DNA from: an uncultured Lysobacter sp.
GTDB taxonomy: Bacteria; Pseudomonadota; Gammaproteobacteria; Xanthomonadales; Xanthomonadaceae
DNA length: 64,000 bases
Direction: 5' to 3'
Assembly: GCA_946480055.1 (NCBI GenBank)
Contig: CAMLID010000008.1
Location: forward strand, 1 to 64,000
Shown piece by piece: positions 10,701 through 17,549 of the stretch. Under the pieces are notes generated by a model. That model was given only the letters and a program-made list of their open reading frames with translations. It searched no databases and had not been told where the DNA came from. A program made the position numbers and the translations under genes. Every line of letters begins with the position of its first letter. The stretch's first letter is position 1.

Positions 10701-13120
10701 TCGTCCGGACTTTCGAAGCGCGCGGTGCGCCGGCCCAGACCTTCCAGGATGCGCGCCGCGGCGTCCATGACCGACTGCGCCTTGCGCTGGCGGTCGTCGA
10801 GCAGGGCCTGCTTGTGGGTCTCGAAGGTTTCGAGCAGTTCCTCGCGCTTGCTGAGGATGTCGTTGAGGAAGTTCTCGTGCTCGCCGAACTGGCTCTCCAG
10901 CTCCTCCAACTGCACCATCAGGCGCGAGAGCTGCTCGTCGCAACGCTCCGGGTCGCGCGCAAGCGCCAATGCGCTGGCCACGCTCTGCCCGAACAGGGTG
11001 AACTGGGCGCCGAACTGAGCCACGGTCTCGGCCGAACCCAGGCCCTTGCGGCGCTGTTCAGCGCGCGCCTTGGCCTGATTGAGTCGGGCGTAGATGCCGG
11101 AGATGGCCTCGACGATGCGGGTGCGCTGCGTCGCGTCGTCCACGCGCAGCGTCGCCATCAGCTGCGACAGCATGTCCAAGTCGCCGGACATGGCCTGCAT
11201 CTGCTTCAGCGGCTCTTCCAACTGGGCCACACTGACGGCCTGCTGCGCCTGCGCGTCGAGCGCCTGCAGACGCTCGACGTAGGGCTGCAGGGCCTTATCG
11301 CCGGACAGGAAGACACCGGTGGCGGTGGCGATGCGCTCGTGCGCGGCCAACAGTTCGGCGCCCATCGCGTCGATCGCGGCGACATCGATGTAGCGGTACT
11401 CGCGGATGGTCAACAGCTGGCCGCGCTGGGCGGCGATACCGTTGAGCGCGTCGACGTGCTCCTGCACGGTCTGCCAGCCGTCGGGCAGCAACGAATCCAG
11501 CAGCGCCTTGTGGCGGGTCTGGGCCTCGCGCATCGCGCGCTCGGACTGACTGCGGATGCCCTCGACCTTTTCGTACTCGTCGATCACCGACTCGCTGGTC
11601 GCGGCGATCTCGCGCAGCACCGAGGCAGCGTCGCCGCCCTTGGCGTCGCCCAGCCAATGGTGGATGTCGAACAGGCGGTGGGTGGCCTGGCTCAGCTGCG
11701 CGTAGCGCTGCGCCGAGACTTCGGTGGCGTCGATCTCGCGGCACAGGCTGAGCAGATCGGAAATGCCGCGCACCAGCTCGGCGTTGCCGATCCGGCCCAT
11801 GAAGCTGTTGCCTGCGGGCTGACGCGCGGCGTGCTCGTCGCTGGAGAACGGGGTCTGCCAGACCTGCATCGGATGGACGCGGGTCGGCTCCTCGCTCTCG
11901 GCGGTGAACACCACCATGCGCCCGTCTTCGTAGCGGGCATGGCCGTGTGCGTACACCGGCGTCTGCAGCCGGCGCTCGATCATGTTGTAGGTGAACAGCG
12001 CCGAGCGGCCCGACTGCGGTTCGTAGAAGACGTAGAGCACGTCCTCGCCGTTGGGCGAACGGACCGCGCGCTGGAAGCGCATCCCGTCCATGGCCGAGTC
12101 GAAGGTCTTGTACTCGCCGTTCTGCAGGTAGTAACCGCCCGGGAACACGATGCCGTGGTCCTCGGGCAGCTGCACGCAGGCCAAGCCGATCGCATCGATG
12201 CGCTGGACCTTGCGGGTCAGGGTGTTGAACACCAGATGCCGCCACTGTTCCTCGCGGTAGGGCAGCACGCGCAGCAGGATCAGGCTGCCGACGCGCGCGA
12301 ACTCGACCTGGGCGTCGTCCAGCGACTGGGTGCGGTCGGCGACCGGCTCGCGGTAGATGCCCAGGCCGTCCTGAGTGTTGTTCTCGATCTTGACCGTGAG
12401 GTCGCCGCCGACCGTCTCCACGAACACGCTGTCGAGGATGTTCAGGTGCGGATGACGGCCTTCGACCGCCATCTCGCGGGTCACGCGGGTCCACTCGAAG
12501 TCGAACGGCGCCGGCAGCGCGATGTCGCGCTCGCCGCGGTTGTCGATGTAGCGGACCTGGCCGTCGCCATCGACCGACCAGCGGAACACGCGCACGTCGT
12601 CCAGGCGCTCGCCGATCTGGAACGCGGCCAGCAACTTGCCGTCGCGCGCCTCCAGCTGCAGCAGGCGGGTGTTCTTGTAGTAGGCGTAGAGCTCGCGGAA
12701 ATCCTGCGGAAAGCTGCCCGCGGCCAGGAAGCTGTCGGCCAGATCCACCGCCTCGACGTCGTAGCCCTCGGCGGTCTCGACCAGCCGGTGCAGCGAGAAC
12801 ACATCCTCGACCCGGGTTTCTTTCTTCAGACCGATGAAGACGTTGTAGCCGAACAACAGGCAGTCGCCGACCTGGACGATGTCGCGGGCGACGCAGTTGT
12901 TCTCGGTGCGGATGCGCAGGCGCCCGGCCACGTCCATGCGGCTGCTGCCGAACTCGGCCAGACGCTGGGTGTTGAGCGTGTCGGCGATCGCACGCAGGCG
13001 CGCGCCCTGTTCGCCCAAACGCTTGCTCAGCACCTCGTAGGCGCCGCCCTGGGCGACGGCCTGGTCGAGGATGGCATCGGCGGCCGTTGCGTCCGGCGAC
13101 TGCGGCTTGGTTTCCGACAT
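7799..13120 (-). CDS. Giant AAA-type ATPase of the 'DNA repair ATPase'-annotated family
   Basis: A 1773-residue protein. About 1-450 is a beta-rich region that reads like a repeat domain. About 480-900 is helical and coiled-coil-rich. A helical region follows, then a AAA ATPase core with Walker A PPGYGKTTL near residue 1305 and Walker B MLYVDDIQ near 1363, and a Pro/Ala/Gln-rich tail after about 1650. Homologues are commonly labelled DNA repair ATPase, but I see no DNA-binding motif that supports this. Its place between a flotillin and a PLD-like gene, in an operon with PspA, suggests remodelling of a membrane-associated assembly (inference). Upstream spacing to the flotillin is 131 bases; AAGGTGAAG precedes the ATG. 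Confidence 0.82.
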   Translation of the reverse strand: MSETKPQSPDATAADAILDQAVAQGGAYEVLSKRLGEQGARLRAIADTLNTQRLAEFGSSRMDVAGRLRIRTENNCVARDIVQVGDCLLFGYNVFIGLKKETRVEDVFSLHRLVETAEGYDVEAVDLADSFLAAGSFPQDFRELYAYYKNTRLLQLEARDGKLLAAFQIGERLDDVRVFRWSVDGDGQVRYIDNRGERDIALPAPFDFEWTRVTREMAVEGRHPHLNILDSVFVETVGGDLTVKIENNTQDGLGIYREPVADRTQSLDDAQVEFARVGSLILLRVLPYREEQWRHLVFNTLTRKVQRIDAIGLACVQLPEDHGIVFPGGYYLQNGEYKTFDSAMDGMRFQRAVRSPNGEDVLYVFYEPQSGRSALFTYNMIERRLQTPVYAHGHARYEDGRMVVFTAESEEPTRVHPMQVWQTPFSSDEHAARQPAGNSFMGRIGNAELVRGISDLLSLCREIDATEVSAQRYAQLSQATHRLFDIHHWLGDAKGGDAASVLREIAATSESVIDEYEKVEGIRSQSERAMREAQTRHKALLDSLLPDGWQTVQEHVDALNGIAAQRGQLLTIREYRYIDVAAIDAMGAELLAAHERIATATGVFLSGDKALQPYVERLQALDAQAQQAVSVAQLEEPLKQMQAMSGDLDMLSQLMATLRVDDATQRTRIVEAISGIYARLNQAKARAEQRRKGLGSAETVAQFGAQFTLFGQSVASALALARDPERCDEQLSRLMVQLEELESQFGEHENFLNDILSKREELLETFETHKQALLDDRQRKAQSVMDAAARILEGLGRRTARFESPDELNAFFAGDPMILKLRELAERLRTLKDSVKADDVEARLKGARDQAVRALRDRSDLFEAGGEVIKLGPRHRFSVNTQELDLTLLPREDGLSLHLTGTDFLEPLRDEAFDALREFWQVALDSESPTLYRAEYLAGLVLEAAAAEREGLTMDALRQQLAQPETLARTVRDFAAPRYREGYEKGIHDHDATAILQALIPLADSAGNLAYSADARAFASVFWAQVSTGEDAAQWPERARTARDIQRLFGSDAGLLSLRGEVEAAMRAFLQAQPLEVDPALCAHAADYLVTELSAEHPQFVFSKYAQQLLKTLHERLTTARMWDGFVQTLRRLGDRLPARWTLAANWFDALCREPAHAALSGYAREAVALLLLDERVPRRVSEVELRAAVEGLLGEHPRVAAQRMDLGVDDFHARLRAHRERFLPGVRKYQALRQDTVAREREALRLSEFKARPLSSFVRNKLINDVYLAVIGDNLAKQMGTVGEGKRSDLMGLLMMISPPGYGKTTLMEYVAHRLGLIFMKINGPALGHEVRSLDPARAPDATSRQELEKLNLALEMGNNVMLYVDDIQHTHPEFLQKFISLCDGTRRIEGVWKGRTRTYDLRGKKFCVVMAGNPYTESGEVFKIPDMLANRADIYNLGDVLGGMEDAFKLSYLENSLTSNPVLAPLATRELADLYRFVDKAAGRAFSANELSHAYGGAESNEIVATLERLMRVRDVVYRVNQQYIASAAQAAQYRVEPPFKLQGSYRNMNKLAEKVSPVMNEAELQQLIADHYLGEAQLLTAGAEENLLKLGELRGTLDEAQSQRWAQIKRDFLRNKAMGASDSDVGGRVVAQLADLVEGVRALDAADAAPVAVAPPPVEAPWSQILALLERVASQPRSKTPAPTPERDPEAMLAGLRAALQAALEPLVGRLQDGAEQQAQLQARLVEAIQHMGERGAVATAHVQTATEQQLQLQRALADFADRLNERTPR

Positions 13121-13251
13121 CTTCGCTTCACCTTGATTGCCGCCGGCGGGGTACGGAACCGCGGTTCCGGACTGCGCTCGCCTGCGTGCCTATGCTTGCG
13201 GCGACAGCGGCCGCTGCGGCCGCTATCGCACCTGCTGTCGCGCGCGCCGGG

Positions 13252-15231
13252 TCAGGACGCGAGTGAGGCGCCGTCGCCGGACTTGCTCGGCTTGTCGCCT
13301 TGCAGCGACAGCAGCTTCTGCAGCACGTCCTGCACGATCGGGCTCTTGCCGGCCACGCCTTCGATGGCCTTGCCCACCGACAGCGCCTTGGCGAAGGAAT
13401 TGAAGAACTCGCCTTCGCCGCCGACGATGTCGATGTTGGCCTTGCTGAGCGCGGCGGCCAGCACGTCGGCCTGCTCCTTGGCGACTTCCTTGTTGGCCTC
13501 GATCGACGCGATCGCCTGCTCGAAGCTCTTCTCCAGCTGCATGCGGAACTCTTCGTGGGCACGCGCGGTGTCGCTGAGCGAATCCAGGGCGTTGAACTTC
13601 TGTGCCAGGCCCTCGGCCTCGGACTTGAACTTCTGCAACAGCACTTCGGCTTCCGACAGGCCCAGGTCCTTGGTCGCCTTGGCCTTGGACGCGCCCAGTT
13701 GCTCCTCGCCGCGGGCCTGCGCGAACAGGTTCTCTTCCAGGATCTTGGCGTCGGCCAGGCCCTGCTTCTGCTTGGCGTCGGCCTGCGCCTCGGTCACGCG
13801 CGCCTGGGCCAGGCCTTCCTTCTCGAACGCGCCGGCGGTGACTTCGCGCACCCGCGCATCGGCCAGACCGGGCGCGGCGCGCTCGGCCTCGATGCCTTCG
13901 GCCAGGCGCTTCTTGGCCTCGGCCTGCTTGCCGGCGGCATCCAGCTCGGCCTGGGCCAGCGTGGTCATCTCCACCGCCTTGTGCTTGGACGCGGCCTCGT
14001 CGGCCTCGGCCTGCTTGACCAGACGCACCAGCTCTTCCTCGGCCAGGGCCTGCGCGGCCAGCACGGTGACCTGCTTGGCGCGGTCGGCCTCGGACACGGC
14101 GCGCACTTCCTTGATGCGCTCCTCTTCCTGAGCCACGGTCTTCTCGACCGCGATGCGCTCGCGGATGACGTTGGCGATGTCCTTGCGCTGCTCTTCCAGG
14201 GCCTTTTCCTTGTCGATCCTCTGCAGCTCGACCTCGCGCTCGCGCGAGACGATCTCCAGATCCTTGGCGCGGGTGACCTTCTCGACCTCGATCACGACCG
14301 CACGCTGGCGATTCTGCTGCGCGACTTCGACTTCGCGCATGCGGTTCTCTTCGCGGATGTCGAGCTGTTCCTGCACGCCGATGCGGGCCTGCTCGGCCTT
14401 CAGGCGCTCTTCCTCGCGCACCTTGGCGGTCTCGGCCTCCTCGCGCGCCTTGATCGTCTCGATCTCGCGCTTCTGGCGCGCCTCGGCGTCGGCCTGCTGG
14501 CGTTCCAGAGACAGCATCGCCTCGCGGGTTTCGACGTTCTTCTTGGTGATCGCCAGCTGCTCGTTGCGCTCGAGCTCGTTAGTGATCACGTTCTGCGCGG
14601 CGGTCAGCTCGGTGATCTTGCGGATGCCTTCGGCGTCTAGGATGTTGCTCGGATCCAGCGAACCCTTGGGCGTCTGCTCCAGATAGTCGATGGCCACGTC
14701 CTCGAGCAGGTAGCCGTTGAGGTCGTTGCCGATGGTCTCCAGCACGCGGTCGCGGAAGTCCTGCCGGTTCTCGAACAGGTCGGTGAACTCGAACTTCTTG
14801 CCTACCGTCTTCAGCGCCTCGGAGAACTTGGCGTTGAACAGTTCGTTGACCGCCCCGCGGTCGGAGGCGCGCTCGGTGCCCACGGCTTTGGCGACCTTGA
14901 GCACGTCCTGCTGGGTCTCGTTGACGCGCAGGTAGAAGGCGACGGTGATGTCCGCGCGCATGTTGTCCTTGCAGATCAGGCCGTCCTTGCCGCGGCGGTC
15001 GACCTCCAGCGTGATCAAGGAGATCTGCATCAGCTCCTTCTTGTAGATCACCGGATACACCAGCGCGCCGGTGAAATGCACCTTCGGGGTCGCCGACAGG
15101 TCGTTCACGATCAAGGCCGTGCCCTGCGGCACCTTGATGTAGAACGCCTTGAACAGGCCGAAGAAGCCGAAGATCAGCGCCAGAACGACGCCGAACCCGA
15201 TCAGGAAGGGAAGGATTTGCGCGAGGATCAT
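13252..15231 (-). CDS. Flotillin-like SPFH protein, YqiK type
   Basis: A 659-residue membrane scaffold. One N-terminal transmembrane segment (about residues 5-28) is followed by an SPFH/band-7 domain to about 200. A very long charged coiled coil (about 215-480) is rich in Glu, Arg, Ala and Lys, with several VREVTAGAFEKEGLA-like repeats. The C-terminal part is less charged. Flotillins form oligomeric microdomain scaffolds in the inner membrane. TAGGAGA lies at good spacing before ATG 15231. It follows the YqiJ-like gene by 37 bases, matching the yqiJ-yqiK pairing known in Escherichia coli. Confidence 0.93.
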   Translation of the reverse strand: MILAQILPFLIGFGVVLALIFGFFGLFKAFYIKVPQGTALIVNDLSATPKVHFTGALVYPVIYKKELMQISLITLEVDRRGKDGLICKDNMRADITVAFYLRVNETQQDVLKVAKAVGTERASDRGAVNELFNAKFSEALKTVGKKFEFTDLFENRQDFRDRVLETIGNDLNGYLLEDVAIDYLEQTPKGSLDPSNILDAEGIRKITELTAAQNVITNELERNEQLAITKKNVETREAMLSLERQQADAEARQKREIETIKAREEAETAKVREEERLKAEQARIGVQEQLDIREENRMREVEVAQQNRQRAVVIEVEKVTRAKDLEIVSREREVELQRIDKEKALEEQRKDIANVIRERIAVEKTVAQEEERIKEVRAVSEADRAKQVTVLAAQALAEEELVRLVKQAEADEAASKHKAVEMTTLAQAELDAAGKQAEAKKRLAEGIEAERAAPGLADARVREVTAGAFEKEGLAQARVTEAQADAKQKQGLADAKILEENLFAQARGEEQLGASKAKATKDLGLSEAEVLLQKFKSEAEGLAQKFNALDSLSDTARAHEEFRMQLEKSFEQAIASIEANKEVAKEQADVLAAALSKANIDIVGGEGEFFNSFAKALSVGKAIEGVAGKSPIVQDVLQKLLSLQGDKPSKSGDGASLAS

Positions 15232-15268
15232 CGAAACGTCTCCTATGACTCGATGCTTGCTACCGGGC

Positions 15269-15916
15269 TCAGGGGCCCTGGAATTCGTCTTCGCCGACGA
15301 TGCGGTAAGCGTTCTGCTCGGCGAGGTATTCGATCAGCACGACGCGGTCGCCGCGCTTGAAACGGTCGGAACGGGTATCGCGCACCTGCAGGATCAGGCC
15401 GGCGCCGCCGTCCTCGACCGTGGCGGTGCCCTGGCTCGGGGTGACCTCGGGACTGCGCACCACCCCGCTCTGGCCCAGCACCGACTTCTGCGGCGCTGCG
15501 CGCAGTTGCGCGAAGAAACGCCGCGCCGGGCGCAGCACGATGCCGGTGATGAACGCGGCCACCACGACCGCGCCGGCCGCGACCGCCACGCCCAGCATCC
15601 AATGCAACATCGGAACGGGCAGATGGCGCAGCAGCAACAGTTCGGTGAAGTAGCACAGCAGCCAGGAGAAGAAGATCAGCACCGTGAGCACCAGCGTCAG
15701 CGGCACGCCGCCCAGGCCGTAGCGCATCAACGGGCCGGCGATGGCCTCGGCATCGACGTCGGCGTCGCCGCCGAAGAACCCGTCGAGCACGTCTATCTCC
15801 AGCAAGCCCAGCGACGCCAGCAGCCAATAGGCCACCGCGGCAGCCAGCAACATGCTGAACACCACCGTCGGAAACGACAGTACGGTCTGCAAGAACAAGC
15901 CCATCGGAATCCCCAT
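15269..15916 (-). CDS. YqiJ-like inner-membrane protein with OB-fold C-terminus
   Basis: A 215-residue protein with three or four hydrophobic segments (about 8-40, 72-98 and 105-128) and a soluble C-terminal beta-rich domain (about 145-215), as in the OB-fold/NfeD-like proteins that accompany flotillins. The order YqiJ-like then flotillin is typical. The first ATG (15916) has a poorly placed purine stretch; the second (15904) is almost as good, so the true start is uncertain by four residues. Confidence 0.82.
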   Translation of the reverse strand: MGIPMGLFLQTVLSFPTVVFSMLLAAAVAYWLLASLGLLEIDVLDGFFGGDADVDAEAIAGPLMRYGLGGVPLTLVLTVLIFFSWLLCYFTELLLLRHLPVPMLHWMLGVAVAAGAVVVAAFITGIVLRPARRFFAQLRAAPQKSVLGQSGVVRSPEVTPSQGTATVEDGGAGLILQVRDTRSDRFKRGDRVVLIEYLAEQNAYRIVGEDEFQGP

Positions 15917-15965
15917 CCCCTCGTTCGTTACCGCGCCGGCCGGGCCGGCGCGTGGCGGCGGGCGC

Positions 15966-16658
15966 TCAGCCCGCGTTTTTCTGCTTCAAACGTTCCAACA
16001 CCGAATCCGCGCTGGCGGCATCGGAGATGATGCCGGCCTGACGCAGTTTCACATCGAGCGCGTCCTGGCCTTCGTCCTTGGCCAGTTCGGCCGCCGCATC
16101 CATGCGCGCGCCGCGTTCGGCCTGCTTGAGCTTGATCCGCTCCAGCGATTCCACCGCGGTCTGCATGCGGCTTTGCGAGCCGCTGTAGCGGTGGGCGACG
16201 GTGGCCTGGGCGCGCTGCACGCTCTCGGTCGCCTTGACCGTGTCGAGCTGCTGCTTGAGCCGGCGGATGTTGCCTTCGGCCTGGGTGATCGCCTTGCGCA
16301 GGTCGACGATGCTGGCGGCGAACTGGCGCGCCTGATGCTCGTCACCGTCGCGGCTGCTTTCGAGCAGGGCGATCTTGGCCGCGACTTCGCGCGCCAGCGG
16401 CTCGTCGCCGCCTTCCAGGGCCTTCATCGCGTAGGCCTCGTATTCGGCGACCTTGTCGCGCGAGCTCGTCAGGCGGTCTTCGGCCAGCTTGTGCTTGGCC
16501 ATGATCTCGGCGAGCGCTTCCTTGGAGCGGCGCAGCTCCAGGTCGGCGTCGCGGATTTCCTGGTCGAGGATGCGCAGCGCCTGCCCGTCGACCAGCGATT
16601 CGCCGACTTCGTTGGCGCCGCCGCGCAGGGCGGTCAACAGCTTGCTCCAGATGTTCAT
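15966..16658 (-). CDS. PspA/IM30-family membrane-stress protein
   Basis: A 230-residue, almost wholly alpha-helical protein with the charged coiled-coil pattern of PspA/IM30/YjfJ. It starts MNIWSKLLTALRGGANEVGE, an amphipathic helix expected to insert in the membrane. PspA-type proteins polymerise on damaged inner membrane in an ESCRT-III-like manner. CAGGAG lies about ten bases before the ATG. It follows the DUF2170 gene by 25 bases. In Escherichia coli the YjfJ paralogue also pairs with the DUF2170 protein YjfI, so this is more likely the YjfJ-type paralogue than stress-operon PspA. Confidence 0.9.
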   Translation of the reverse strand: MNIWSKLLTALRGGANEVGESLVDGQALRILDQEIRDADLELRRSKEALAEIMAKHKLAEDRLTSSRDKVAEYEAYAMKALEGGDEPLAREVAAKIALLESSRDGDEHQARQFAASIVDLRKAITQAEGNIRRLKQQLDTVKATESVQRAQATVAHRYSGSQSRMQTAVESLERIKLKQAERGARMDAAAELAKDEGQDALDVKLRQAGIISDAASADSVLERLKQKNAG

Positions 16659-16683
16659 GCGTGCGTCTCCTGGGTCGGCCGCA

Positions 16684-17316
16684 TCACGCGGCCTCGCGCA
16701 GCTGGGGTTCGTAGGCTTCGGTGGCCTTGATCACGTTGTCGGCCAGGGTCTCGATCTCGAACAGCACGTTCGACAGCGAGGACCCGGCGCTGAGCGCGCC
16801 GAACATGATGTAGACCCGCTCGCCGTCGGCGAGGGTCTCGATGCCGACCGTGGACAGGGGGAACATCTTGTGGGTGCGCAGCACTTCGTCGTTGAACGAT
16901 GCGGTGTCGCGCACCTGCGCCACCGGCCACAGCATGGCTTCGACCACGATCTGTTCGCCGACCACGGCCATGAACAGCGGCAGGTCGCCGTACTCGGACA
17001 TCACCACGTGCAGGCCCGGCTCGGCGCCGTCGATCAGTTCGATCCGGGACTCGCCGCTGCGGAATTCCTCGGTCGCCGACAGCGCCTCGTACAGGGCGGT
17101 CGCCGTCCAGTTCTTCGATTCGCTCACTCCACTCTCCTTATCGGGTCGCGCCGTCGAGGCGCCGATCGCCCCCCGCGGCTGACGCATGCGCTTCTCGACC
17201 GCCATCAGTTCGTCGCCGAACTCGGGCAGGATCCACACCTCCTTCTTGACCAGCCCCTTCTGCCGCAGGCGTTCGCGGTGCAGGCGCTGGTAGTAGGCGG
17301 AGGATTTGCGTTCCAT
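16684..17316 (-). CDS. DUF2170 (YjfI-like) protein, first gene of the PspA/flotillin operon
   Basis: A 210-residue protein. A basic N-terminal segment (about 1-45, with QRLHRERLRQKGLVKKEVW) is followed by a linker and a DUF2170-like alpha/beta domain (about 60-210). Function is unknown; the family occurs beside PspA-like genes. I prefer ATG 17316 to the TTG at 17325. There is no Shine-Dalgarno, but a plausible extended -10 (TGCGATAAC) ends 9 bases upstream, which suggests a leaderless or nearly leaderless mRNA. The basic N-terminus could be an RNA/DNA- or membrane-binding extension. Confidence 0.82.
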   Translation of the reverse strand: MERKSSAYYQRLHRERLRQKGLVKKEVWILPEFGDELMAVEKRMRQPRGAIGASTARPDKESGVSESKNWTATALYEALSATEEFRSGESRIELIDGAEPGLHVVMSEYGDLPLFMAVVGEQIVVEAMLWPVAQVRDTASFNDEVLRTHKMFPLSTVGIETLADGERVYIMFGALSAGSSLSNVLFEIETLADNVIKATEAYEPQLREAA

Positions 17317-17325
17317 GGAGCGCAA

Positions 17326-17368
17326 GTTATCGCATCACATGTAACGACTGCAAGTACTCACATGTGAT
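17326..17368 (-). promoter_or_regulatory. Putative promoter with two palindromic operator-like sites
   Basis: On the minus strand TTGCAG (17348-17353) and GATAAC (17326-17331) are separated by 16 bases and fit a sigma-70 promoter with an extended -10. Two near-identical palindromes overlap it: TCACATGTGA at 17358-17367 (perfect) and TCACATGTAA at 17335-17344, the latter inside the spacer. Their centres are 23 bases apart, about two helical turns. This geometry suits repression by a dimeric regulator. The regulator is not identifiable here. Confidence 0.55.
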
Positions 17369-17549
17369 ATTCCGACGAATGGCGATTGGCGCCGAGCCCT
17401 GCGCCGTAACCCAATAAAAACAACAAGTTGCCTTGACCTATACCCATCGGCGAACGCGGCCCGACACCGAGACCGCCCTGGGATGGTCTCGGTGCGCCTC
17501 GTTGGTAAGTCGATGCGATGTGCCGGCACGCCGGGCGCACTGGCGCCGC

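Noticed and set aside
7799..13120. Calling the giant ATPase a DNA repair enzyme
   Set aside because: Only the inherited label supports it; no helicase, nuclease or DNA-binding motif is visible, and all neighbours are membrane-related.
7886..14131. A 2081-codon plus-strand open frame opposite the ATPase and flotillin genes
   Set aside because: It is antisense to real genes with clear motifs; long antisense frames are expected at this GC content. It has no start signal and its residue mix is Arg/Ala/Gln/Val-biased without motifs.
17317..17325. TTG start for the DUF2170 protein
   Set aside because: The ATG three codons later is downstream of a good extended -10, and the TTG would lie in or before the likely transcription start.
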